From contig NZ_SMFZ01000001.1 in assembly GCF_004339565.1 (NCBI RefSeq), positions 682,001 through 746,000 of the forward strand: DNA of 64,000 nt, in the 5' to 3' direction. The notes beneath the pieces are model-generated. The model saw only the letters and a list, made by a program, of their open reading frames with translations, did not search any database and was not told where the DNA came from. The translations under genes were made by a program, and so were the position numbers. Positions 44,016 to 50,977 of this stretch are shown one piece after another. Within the stretch, counting starts at the first letter, position 1. The number at the start of each line of letters is the position of its first letter. The stretch comes from Pseudonocardia endophytica. Lineage in GTDB: Bacteria > Actinomycetota > Actinomycetes > Mycobacteriales > Pseudonocardiaceae.

Positions 44016-45488
44016 CTACTGGTCGTCGTTCGGGAGACGGATCCCGTAGTGCGCGATGCGCCGGTAGATCGTCGCCCGGCTCATGCCCAGCTCCTCGGCG
44101 GCGTGCGCCGGCGTCGCGCCCGGGTCGGACAGGCAGCGCACGATGGCGTCGCGCTCGAGCGCCTCGATCCGGGTCAGCTTGCGCCCGGGCCCGCTGAAGA
44201 TCTCCGGCGACAGGTCCCGCACGGTCACGAACGTGCTGCGTGCGGCCGCCGCGCGCACGACCTCGCGCAGCTGCTCGACGTTGCCCGGCCAGTGGTAGCC
44301 CTGCAGGGCGTGCTCCGCGGCCGGGTGGAACCGGACCTCGCGCCCGCGCTGCCTGCGGGCGAGGTGGCGGGCCAGCGGGACGACGTCGTCCAGGCGGTGG
44401 CGCAGGGCCGGGATCTCGACGACGGTGTCCACCCGCTCGGCCAGACCGGCCGGGATCGCGGAGGCGTCGGACGCGGTGAGGGCCAGCGGCGGCGGGGCGT
44501 CCGCGTCGGCGTCCAGCCGGGCGGCGAGCTCGGCGGCCGCCCACACCGGCAACCGGTCGACGTCGCCGAGCACGACCGCCGTGTGCGGTTTGCCCAGCTC
44601 AGGGGCCCACGACGAGAGCCAGGCATCGACGTCGGCGGGTTCCGGCGGCCGGGTGACCAGCACCCGCCAGCCCGGACGGCTCTGGGCCAGCGCCGCGCCG
44701 AGCAGCGTCGCCCGGCCGGTTCCCGGCTCGCCGACCACGGCGGTGCCGCGCCCGTCGACCGAGGCGGCGACGGCGTCGTCGAACGCGGTGCGCCAGTCCG
44801 CCGACAGGTCCTTCTCCACGGCGTCGCCGGTCTCCGGGACGCGGAACCGGGTGACGTGACCGCGCCGGCTCGGCCGCGGCGCGCGTCCGTGGTGGGCGCG
44901 GGCGAGCATCAGCGCCTCGGTGTTGCGGGCGGCGGTCTCGGCGAGCGCCAGCAGCAGGCCGTAGGACTGCTGCGACCACGTCGTGAGGTTGACCGCGCCG
45001 ATCACCTCGCCGGTGTCCGGGTCCTCGACGGGCGCCGCGGCGCACGTGTAGCCCCAGAGCCCGGTGCAGTAGTGCTCCTCGCCACGCACGAGCGACGCCG
45101 TGCGGTCGGCGAGCGCGAGCCCGAGACCCGTCGTCCCGGCCTGCGACTCGGAGTAGTCGAAACCCGGGGCGAGAAACACGTCGTCCAACGCGGCCAACAG
45201 GATGCGCTCGCCGCACACCCGGCTGAGCACGAGCCCGTCGGAGTCGGTGAGCATGAGGCTGACCGGCTCGTCGGCGAGCGTGCGCTGCAGGCCGGTCAGC
45301 ACATGGCGTCCGGACTCGTAGAACAGCGACTCGTCGTCGACCGATCCGACGAACGTCGGCGTGACCGCGTCCAGGGAGACGCGGAAGTCCTCGCTGCGCC
45401 GCCACGACGCCACCAGGCGCCGCGAACCGGCGACCTGGTGGCGTGACAGGGCCAGGCGTTCCCGCTGCGACGGCTGCACATCGGTCAT
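44016..45488 (-). CDS. AcoR/MimR-type regulator with GAF, degenerate AAA+ and Fis HTH
   Basis: Transcription activator of 490 residues. After a helical N-terminus comes a GAF sensor domain (LMLTDSDGLVLSR, SESQAGTTGLGLALADRTAS, YTCAAAPVEDPDTGEVIGAV), then an AAA+ domain with a weakened Walker A (GEPGTGRATLLGAAL; Arg for Lys) and AVVLGDVDRL, the YHWPGNVEQLREVVRAA sensor region, and a Fis-type HTH (ATPAHAAEELGMSRATIYRR). The GAFTGA loop that contacts sigma-54 is missing; actinobacteria have no sigma-54, and relatives of this type control alcohol and ketone oxidation. It lies just upstream of the GMC operon and probably activates it. The ATG has AGGTGG upstream. Confidence 0.88.
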   Translation of the reverse strand: MTDVQPSQRERLALSRHQVAGSRRLVASWRRSEDFRVSLDAVTPTFVGSVDDESLFYESGRHVLTGLQRTLADEPVSLMLTDSDGLVLSRVCGERILLAALDDVFLAPGFDYSESQAGTTGLGLALADRTASLVRGEEHYCTGLWGYTCAAAPVEDPDTGEVIGAVNLTTWSQQSYGLLLALAETAARNTEALMLARAHHGRAPRPSRRGHVTRFRVPETGDAVEKDLSADWRTAFDDAVAASVDGRGTAVVGEPGTGRATLLGAALAQSRPGWRVLVTRPPEPADVDAWLSSWAPELGKPHTAVVLGDVDRLPVWAAAELAARLDADADAPPPLALTASDASAIPAGLAERVDTVVEIPALRHRLDDVVPLARHLARRQRGREVRFHPAAEHALQGYHWPGNVEQLREVVRAAAARSTFVTVRDLSPEIFSGPGRKLTRIEALERDAIVRCLSDPGATPAHAAEELGMSRATIYRRIAHYGIRLPNDDQ

Positions 45489-45567
45489 CGGGCCACCTCC
45501 CACGCTGCTCTGCGCTGTCACGACGCCGACTGTGACACCCAGATGTAGCTTAGGTCACCCTATCTTC

Positions 45568-45582
45568 GTCTCAACCTGAGAC
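45568..45582 (-). promoter_or_regulatory. Palindrome upstream of the AcoR-type gene
   Basis: GTCTCA-ACC-TGAGAC is a perfect 6-bp-arm inverted repeat in the AT-richer 105-bp gap between the regulator start and the end of the hydrolase gene. It may be an autoregulatory site; CTCAAGATCAACTCAG beside it repeats half of it. Confidence 0.4.
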
Positions 45583-45593
45583 TCAAGATCAAC

Positions 45594-46649
45594 TCAGATC
45601 CCCGACGGCTGAGCCAGCAGCTCCCCCACGGCGCGGTCGATGAACGTCGTGTCGGCGTTGTCGGCCGGACGCCCCGGCGCACCGCCGCCCGCGAAGTGCC
45701 CCCACACGCCCGGGATCACCCGGTGCTCGGCGTTCGGCATGTGCGACACCGCCCACGCCTCGTCCTCCGGCGGGAAGTACAGGTCCTTCTCGGCCGGCAT
45801 GACGATCGCCCGCGCCCGGATCGACGCGAGCGCCTGCTCCGTCGAGGAGAACCCCGGCGTCGCGCCGACGTCGCCGTTCCACCACGTGTCGAGCATCGTG
45901 AGCAGGTTGTTCGGGTCCCGACCGTCGAGGAAGAAGCCCTCCCAGAAGTCGACGACGAAGTCCTCCAGCGACGTGTGCCCGAGCTCGCGCCAGCACTCGG
46001 ACCGGTAGAACGCCTGCGAGAAGCCCCAGCCGGCGTAGATCCGGGCGAACGCCCGCAGGCCCTGGACGGGCGGCGTCGTGTAGTGGCCGCCGTCGAAGCC
46101 GACGGACGCGGTCAGGGCGGCGCGCAGCGAGTCCAGGAACACCTGGTTGTGCGGGGCGGTACGCGGCGACCCGCAGAACGGCAGGATCCGCTGGACCATC
46201 TCCGGGTGCGAGACGGCCCACTGGTAGGACTGCCCGGCGCCCATCGACCATCCGAGCACGAGCGGCAGCGTCGTGATGCCGAACCTCTCGGTGACGAGCC
46301 GGTACTGCGCCTCGACGTTGTCCCGCACCCGGATCGCCGGGAACCGCGGCCCGTCGTGCGGTGCCGGCGTGTTCGACGGCGACGACGACAGCCCGTTGCC
46401 GAGCATGTTCGGCACGATGACGAACCAGCGCGACGGGTCGAGCGCCATCCCGTCGCCGATCAGCCACTCGTTGTCCCAGTGCCGCCCGGAGTACCAGGTC
46501 GGGTAGACGATCGCGTTGCTCTTGTCCGCGTTCAGCTCCCCGTAGGTGCGGTACGCGATCCGCGCCGGGCGCAGCGTGCGGCCGCAGTCCAGCGTGAAGT
46601 CCGGGATCTCGAAGACCTCGTAGGGGACGTCGCGACCGAACTCGGTCAC
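45594..46649 (-). CDS. MetX-like alpha/beta hydrolase of the formamidase operon
   Basis: Protein of 351 residues of the homoserine O-acetyltransferase superfamily. It has the family start (FTLDCGRTLRPARIAYRTYG), VYPTWYSGRHWDNEWLIG, the nucleophile elbow LGWSMGAGQSYQWAV (GWSMG in place of GGSMGG), the acid in PAEKDLYFPPEDE and the His in IPGVWGHFAGGG. The triad is complete, but the elbow and the absence of the MetX acceptor loop point to a hydrolase rather than methionine synthesis. It follows fmdA with a GTGA overlap, so an amide, ester or N-acyl substrate is likely (inference). Confidence 0.85.
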   Translation of the reverse strand: MTEFGRDVPYEVFEIPDFTLDCGRTLRPARIAYRTYGELNADKSNAIVYPTWYSGRHWDNEWLIGDGMALDPSRWFVIVPNMLGNGLSSSPSNTPAPHDGPRFPAIRVRDNVEAQYRLVTERFGITTLPLVLGWSMGAGQSYQWAVSHPEMVQRILPFCGSPRTAPHNQVFLDSLRAALTASVGFDGGHYTTPPVQGLRAFARIYAGWGFSQAFYRSECWRELGHTSLEDFVVDFWEGFFLDGRDPNNLLTMLDTWWNGDVGATPGFSSTEQALASIRARAIVMPAEKDLYFPPEDEAWAVSHMPNAEHRVIPGVWGHFAGGGAPGRPADNADTTFIDRAVGELLAQPSGI

Positions 46650-47893
46650 GAGCTCACCGCGCAGCTGCCGCGGTCCTTCCGGACCGGGCCCGACGCGGAC
46701 GGCCGGATGTCGTCGTCGAAGATCGCGGTGGGCAGGTACAGCGAGCAGCAGGCGTTCGGGATGTCGACGACGCCGGACACCCGGCCCTCGATCGGCGCCG
46801 AGCCGAGCAGCAGGTAGGCCTGCGGGCCGGAGTACCCGAACTTCTCCAGGTAGGTGACGGCGTTCAGGCAGGCGTTGCGGTAGGCGACGGTGGCGTCGTT
46901 GTAGAGCTGGGTGTCGGTGGTGTGGTCGACGCCGATGCCGATGAACGTGACGAACTCCGAGTAGCGCGGCTCGACGTTGCCGGGCATCAGGATCGGGTTC
47001 GTGGTGACCCCGTAGGTCTCCATGCCACCCTTGATCAGGTCGACGTGGAAGTCGATGAACCCGCCCATCTCGATCGCACCGCAGAACGTGATCTCGCCGT
47101 CGCCCTGGGAGAAGTGCAGGTCGCCGCCGGAGAACAGCGCACCGGGCACGTGCACCGGGTAGAACACGCGCGAGCCGCGGGTGAAGTTCTTGATGTCGTG
47201 GTTGCCGCCGTTCTCGCGGGCGGGCACGGTGCGCGCGCCGTCGCGGGCGATGCCGGCCAGCGCCTCGCCGGACGCCGTGCCGCCGAGCACCTCGTCCTCG
47301 AGCGGCGGAAGGGCCAGCGCGGGCACCCGGTCCGGGTCGGTCGCGATCAGGGCGCGCTCGCGGGAGTTCCAGCGCGACAACAGCTCCGGCGACGGAGCGG
47401 TGCCGAACAGGCCGGGGTGCGTGATGCCGGTGTAGGAGACGCCGGGGATGTGCCGCGAGGTGCACGCCTGGCCCGAGAAGTCCCAGATCGCCTTGTACGC
47501 GTCCGGGAACGTGTCGGTGAGGAAGCCGCCGCCGTTCTGCTTGGAGAAGATCCCGGTGTAGCCCCAGCCCTGGCCCGGCGCGGGGCCGGTCTCCTGCGGG
47601 ACCGGGCCGAGATCGAGGATGTCGACGACGAGCAGGTCGCCCGGTTCGGCGCCCTCGATCGCGATCGGGCCGGAGAGCATGTGCGCTCCGCGCAGGTCGA
47701 CGTCGCGGACGTCGTTCGCGGAGTCGTTGTTGCCGATCTGCCCGTCGGTCCACTCGCGACACTCGACCCGGATCGAGGTGTCCGGGCGGACGGTGACCGC
47801 GGGCGGGATGTCCGGGTGCCAGCGGTTGTGGCCGGGCACGGCCTGGTCGCGCATGGACTTCGCCTGGTCGACGGTGAACACGACGTCGGGCAC
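46646..47893 (-). CDS. fmdA: Formamidase / acetamidase FmdA
   Basis: Amidohydrolase of the FmdA/AmdA family, 415 residues (the Methylophilus enzyme has about 407). It converts formamide to formate and ammonia. Recognised segments: PPAVTVRPDTSIRVECREWT, DGQIGNNDSANDVRDVDL, AEPGDLLVVDILDLGP, GWGYTGIFSKQNGGGFLTD, ENGGNHDIKNFTRGSRVFYP and GGDLHFSQGDGEITFCGAIE, all conserved around the metal site. The start is the GTG with AAGGAG 6 bases upstream. It lies between fmdB and the MetX-like hydrolase. Confidence 0.95.
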   Translation of the reverse strand: MPDVVFTVDQAKSMRDQAVPGHNRWHPDIPPAVTVRPDTSIRVECREWTDGQIGNNDSANDVRDVDLRGAHMLSGPIAIEGAEPGDLLVVDILDLGPVPQETGPAPGQGWGYTGIFSKQNGGGFLTDTFPDAYKAIWDFSGQACTSRHIPGVSYTGITHPGLFGTAPSPELLSRWNSRERALIATDPDRVPALALPPLEDEVLGGTASGEALAGIARDGARTVPARENGGNHDIKNFTRGSRVFYPVHVPGALFSGGDLHFSQGDGEITFCGAIEMGGFIDFHVDLIKGGMETYGVTTNPILMPGNVEPRYSEFVTFIGIGVDHTTDTQLYNDATVAYRNACLNAVTYLEKFGYSGPQAYLLLGSAPIEGRVSGVVDIPNACCSLYLPTAIFDDDIRPSASGPVRKDRGSCAVSS

Positions 47894-47936
47894 GGGACGC
47901 TCCTTCACGGATACGGGTGGACGGGGACGGGACGGA

Positions 47937-48221
47937 TCAGGGCCGGGGCAGGCGGGCGTGGCGCGGGTCCCGGGTCACCGGGGTCGCGCGGCGGTTCGTG
48001 CCCGGGACGGACGCGACGACCTCGGGTGCGTCCGCGCTGCGCGCGGAGGCGTCCAGCGCGCGCCGCACCCCGGGGTCGAGCCCGCGCAACGACGGCGCAC
48101 CGAACACCCGGGGCGCCGCCGCGCCACAGTCCGGGCACGCCGCCGCCGAGCCGGCGGCGGACATCGGACGCACCTGGTCGAACTCGCCGCACACCGGGCA
48201 GCGATGGGTGTAGGTCGGCAC
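47937..48221 (-). CDS. fmdB: FmdB-type zinc-ribbon protein
   Basis: Protein of 94 residues whose N-terminal 45 form the FmdB zinc ribbon: TYTHRCPVCGEFDQVRPMS with CPVC and CPDC as ligands. The basic Ala/Arg-rich tail is not conserved. In Methylophilus FmdB is described as the regulator of formamidase. The GTG start has GGAGG 5 bases upstream. First gene of the fmdB-fmdA-hydrolase operon; the shared island motif lies 35 bp upstream. Confidence 0.88.
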   Translation of the reverse strand: MPTYTHRCPVCGEFDQVRPMSAAGSAAACPDCGAAAPRVFGAPSLRGLDPGVRRALDASARSADAPEVVASVPGTNRRATPVTRDPRHARLPRP

Positions 48222-48245
48222 GGCGCCTCCGTCGGCGTACGAAAT

Positions 48246-48278
48246 ACTGTCATATGGAACTATGTCGATGGACAGTAG
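48246..48278. promoter_or_regulatory. Shared island motif, copy A (fmdB promoter)
   Basis: In an AT-rich gap the sequence GGAACTATGTCGATGG (48256-48271) is followed by ACAGTAG (to 48278) and resembles two other island promoters. It also lies within ACTGTC-N19-GACAGT (48246-48276), a perfect inverted repeat. The 152-bp gap upstream of fmdB holds no gene. Confidence 0.5.
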
Positions 48279-48373
48279 CCGGGTCAAGAAGCAGAGTCGG
48301 CATGCGGCGACGTGGGCGGTGGTGGAGCTACGGTCCCTGCTCGCCGGGGCGCCGGCGGACGGGTGGGGGCCGC

Positions 48374-49195
48374 TCACCGCGTCGAGGGCGACGACGTCCC
48401 GGTGAGCCCGAGGTAGCGGCCGGCCGCGTGATGGAAGCGTTCGAGGCGTTCGTCCTTGTCGAGGACCGGGCAGGTGCCGCAGTAGCTCCGCGCAGCGGGA
48501 TCTCCGGACGCGAGGCAACAGGCCGTGCGCCACGCCACCATCCACGGCCGGCCCTCGTGCTCGACCGCCTCGAGGGAGACCAGGCCGCGCAGCCGGGGAT
48601 CGGACTCGACGGCATCGAGCGCGACCGGCAGGTGGCGGTCCCGTGGCGGGTGCATCCAGGACAGCGCGAGGAACCCGCCGGCCAGTGCGGACGCGATGTC
48701 GCCCAGGACGGTCCGACGGCCGATGCGCACGTGTCGACTGAGCGCGTCGCCCAGTCGTTCCAGATGGTCGACGAGGCCGGTGACGACGTCGTCCAGCTCA
48801 CCGGGCACGGCCGGGGCGTCCTCGCGGGTCGCGTCGGGGTCGCGCGAGGTTCGCCGTGTGGTCGGGCCCCGGCGGAACGCCAACGCTCCGCGCTCGAGGT
48901 CACCGGGGCGTAGCGCGACGTTCGCGGGACTCGGGTCGAGGTCGGCTCCGTCCCGCAGTCGCGCGGCGAGCACCGGCCAGCTGAGAAGGCGGGCGTACTC
49001 CAGCAGGAGCAGCGAGCCCGCCGCGGTGTCGGTGCGGGCCCGGCTGCTGCGTCGCGGACCGGCCAGCATGGCCTCGATCCGCGTCGGCTCGCCCGAGGAC
49101 AGCACGCTCTCCGCGTCGACCCAGCCGGGCTCGTCGGTGACGACGACCGGAGCGAAGCGCTCGGCGATCCGGGCGTCGGCCGACGCGGAGGTCAT
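48374..49195 (-). CDS. FhuF-like ferric reductase-type protein
   Basis: Protein of 273 residues with the C-terminal FhuF signature CCLASGDPAARSYCGTCPV (CC-x11-C-x2-C), which in FhuF binds a [2Fe-2S] cluster used to reduce ferric siderophores. The middle holds SLLLLEYARLLSWPVLAA and GGFLALSWMHP segments seen in IucA/IucC-FhuF relatives. It is the last gene of the tubulin-like operon, coupled by an ATGA overlap. No siderophore genes are nearby, so here it may serve another metal or electron-transfer step (inference). Confidence 0.8.
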   Translation of the reverse strand: MTSASADARIAERFAPVVVTDEPGWVDAESVLSSGEPTRIEAMLAGPRRSSRARTDTAAGSLLLLEYARLLSWPVLAARLRDGADLDPSPANVALRPGDLERGALAFRRGPTTRRTSRDPDATREDAPAVPGELDDVVTGLVDHLERLGDALSRHVRIGRRTVLGDIASALAGGFLALSWMHPPRDRHLPVALDAVESDPRLRGLVSLEAVEHEGRPWMVAWRTACCLASGDPAARSYCGTCPVLDKDERLERFHHAAGRYLGLTGTSSPSTR

Positions 49196-49539
49196 GCGGG
49201 GCTGCCTCGTGGGACGAGGCCGAGGTCGGCGAGCACGACGGCGCACAGGTTGGGTACGCGGGAACAGTCCGTCGTCACCTGGGGCCCGCCCGCGTAGTGG
49301 CGGCGCAGCAGCTCGGCGAGCTCGAGACCGGTCACCGCCCCGGCCTCGTGAAGGATCGTCACGGCCGTCGCGAACTCGTCCGGCGTCAGGCACGCCCGCC
49401 ACAGCAGCTGCCGCACGCAGAGCGCGGTGTCGTCGACGGCGTCGACGGTCATCACCGAGGAGCCGACCAGTGGGGGCAGCACGTCACCGGTGCGGTAGCG
49501 AGCGACCACGTCGGTCCATTCCGGGTGTGTCGTGTTCAT
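49192..49539 (-). CDS. Small operon protein, family copy 3
   Basis: Protein of 115 residues. It shares with two other small proteins of this operon the pattern W-x(4)-RY-x-G-x(2)-P at the N-terminus (EWTDVVARYRTGDVLPPL), a valine-rich strand with Asp-Asp (VDAVDDTALCVRQLLWRACL), a helix, and a C-terminus LCAVVLADLGLVP matching LKDLG. It has extra Cys residues (ALCVRQ, LTPDEF, TDCSRVPNLCAVV) not present in the other two. No known family is recognised. It is coupled to both neighbours by ATGA overlaps. Confidence 0.75.
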   Translation of the reverse strand: MNTTHPEWTDVVARYRTGDVLPPLVGSSVMTVDAVDDTALCVRQLLWRACLTPDEFATAVTILHEAGAVTGLELAELLRRHYAGGPQVTTDCSRVPNLCAVVLADLGLVPRGSPA

Positions 49540-50123
49540 CGTCCTCCCTGCCGGCACCAGTCCTCGGTGCTGCGGAACCTGTCGAGGCCGGCGACGAGGA
49601 ACCCGTCGCGTCGACCGCGGGCCATCACGCCGAGGGCCCGGAGCGCGACGGCGATCGGGGCGTCCCTGGCGACGAACTGCTCGGTGGGGCCGAGCAACAG
49701 CGGCCCGGTGACCAGCCGCCCCTCGCGCCACACCGCGGAGCTCTGCCGCCCGTCACGGGCCATGTAGTCGGCCTCGACGTAGGCGAGGCGGTCCGGGACG
49801 GATGCGGCCTCGACCAGGGCGGCCAGTCCCGGGGTCATCCGGTCGAAGCCGGACTCCGGCCCCGACAACAGCGCCACCCGCCGGACCACGGCGCCGGCCG
49901 ACCCGCCGGGCAGCGGGTCCGGACCGCTCGGCGCGAACGCGCACATCGCCGCGGCGGTGGCGGCGCGAGCGACGTCGGCGGTGATCGGCAACAGCCCGAT
50001 GCCGACGGCCTCCAGCGGGACGACGGTCCCCCGACCGAGCGCGCGGGCCAGCGTCTGCAGGACCGCGGGCCGCCCGAGCACCGCCGCGAGCTCGTACCTC
50101 AGACCGTGGTCCACCGCCGTCAC
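49536..50123 (-). CDS. Operon protein of unknown function
   Basis: Protein of 195 residues, Ala/Leu-rich, with helices such as LRYELAAVLGRPAVLQTLARAL and a central VRRVALLSGPESGFDRMTPG. Later segments (AYVEADYMARDGRQSSAVWR, GPLLLGPTEQFVARDAPIAV) suggest an alpha/beta domain. I do not recognise a family. The GTG start is in a GTGA overlap with the upstream small-protein gene, and the stop overlaps the next start, so it is an obligate member of the operon. Confidence 0.7.
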   Translation of the reverse strand: MTAVDHGLRYELAAVLGRPAVLQTLARALGRGTVVPLEAVGIGLLPITADVARAATAAAMCAFAPSGPDPLPGGSAGAVVRRVALLSGPESGFDRMTPGLAALVEAASVPDRLAYVEADYMARDGRQSSAVWREGRLVTGPLLLGPTEQFVARDAPIAVALRALGVMARGRRDGFLVAGLDRFRSTEDWCRQGGR

Positions 50124-50419
50124 TCCAGGAACCCGAGGTCTTTGAGCACGTGGGCCGCGGACGTGCCGCGGACGTCGGCGACCATGGCCCGGTACTCCTC
50201 GACGAACAGGCCCGCGTGGCGCGTCATCTGGTTGCTCTCGACGAGCTCGACCGCCTTCTCGAGGTGCGGTCGCGCCAGGGTGTCGCTCCACAGGGCGGTC
50301 CGGATGTGCACGCCGGCGTCGTCGGCGCCGACGATCTCGAGCGTCTTCCCGCCGGCGACCGTCGGAATGCGGGTGCCGGCGCCGTAGCGGTCCAGCACCA
50401 CGTCCCAGTCCAGTGGCAC
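50120..50419 (-). CDS. Small operon protein, family copy 2
   Basis: Protein of 99 residues. DWDVVLDRYGAGTRIPTVAG, then EIVGADDAGVHIRTALWSD, LARPHLEKAVELVESNQMTR, VEEYRAMVADVRGTSAAHVL and KDLGFLE. It aligns over its full length with copy 1 (52712-53005). The GTG start has GAGGAGG upstream. No known family; the even length and shared pattern suggest a folded accessory or adaptor of the tubulin-like proteins. It lies 4 bases after the sigma-like gene. Confidence 0.8.
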   Translation of the reverse strand: MPLDWDVVLDRYGAGTRIPTVAGGKTLEIVGADDAGVHIRTALWSDTLARPHLEKAVELVESNQMTRHAGLFVEEYRAMVADVRGTSAAHVLKDLGFLE

Positions 50420-50422
50420 CGT

Positions 50423-50977
50423 CTATCCCTCCTCGTCCGGGGTGGACGTCAGGTTCCCGGCGACGACGTCCCGCATGTAGCCGACGAGCGCGGTGCGCCT
50501 GCGCGTCGCCTCGTCCGTCCCGCAGGCGAGCTTGGCGGCCAGGGTGTCGATGTCGTCGCCGTTCAGACACACCGACACGAGCACCGACCGATGGTGGTCG
50601 GGGATCGACAGCACGCGGTCCTCGAGTGCCGACCAGTCGGCCGGTGCCGGCGGGTTCCCGGCCTCGGCGTCGGCGATCAGGTTCTCGGCCAGCGAGGCGA
50701 TCCGGCCGGAGAACGGCAGCCCGAAGTACCGGAAGACGGTGGGCCGAGCGAGCAGGCCCGCGACGACGCGCACGGCCAGCGGACCGGCGTGCGCCGGCTC
50801 CGACAGGCGGTGCTGGCAGGTGAACGCGACCGCCCGGTAGGTGCTCCGAAGGCGCTGCACCCACTCGGCGAACTCGGCGTCGGCGGTCCGGTCCACGGCC
50901 ACCGGTCGGTGGAGCGACGTGTCCGCCGGCGCGGGACGGCCGGCCACATCCGCCGACCGTCCCGGCCGCCCGGTCAC
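50423..50977 (-). CDS. Operon protein with a sigma-region-4-like C-terminus
   Basis: Protein of 184 residues. After a disordered N-terminus, helices WVQRLRSTYRAVAFTCQHRL and TVFRYFGLPFSGRIASLAEN are followed by ALEDRVLSIPDHHRSVLVSV and DIDTLAAKLACGTDEATRRR, a pattern that recalls the region 4 helix-turn-helix of ECF sigma factors (LPDHHR, then LA..L..). The similarity is partial and region 2 is not evident, so it may be a DNA-binding or adaptor protein. It overlaps the tubulin-like A gene by GTGA. Confidence 0.6.
   Translation of the reverse strand: MTGRPGRSADVAGRPAPADTSLHRPVAVDRTADAEFAEWVQRLRSTYRAVAFTCQHRLSEPAHAGPLAVRVVAGLLARPTVFRYFGLPFSGRIASLAENLIADAEAGNPPAPADWSALEDRVLSIPDHHRSVLVSVCLNGDDIDTLAAKLACGTDEATRRRTALVGYMRDVVAGNLTSTPDEEG

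Noticed and set aside
45594..46649. Homoserine O-acetyltransferase (MetX) for methionine synthesis
   Set aside because: The nucleophile elbow is GWSMG rather than GGSMGG and the gene sits in the formamidase operon, so a hydrolase role is more likely.
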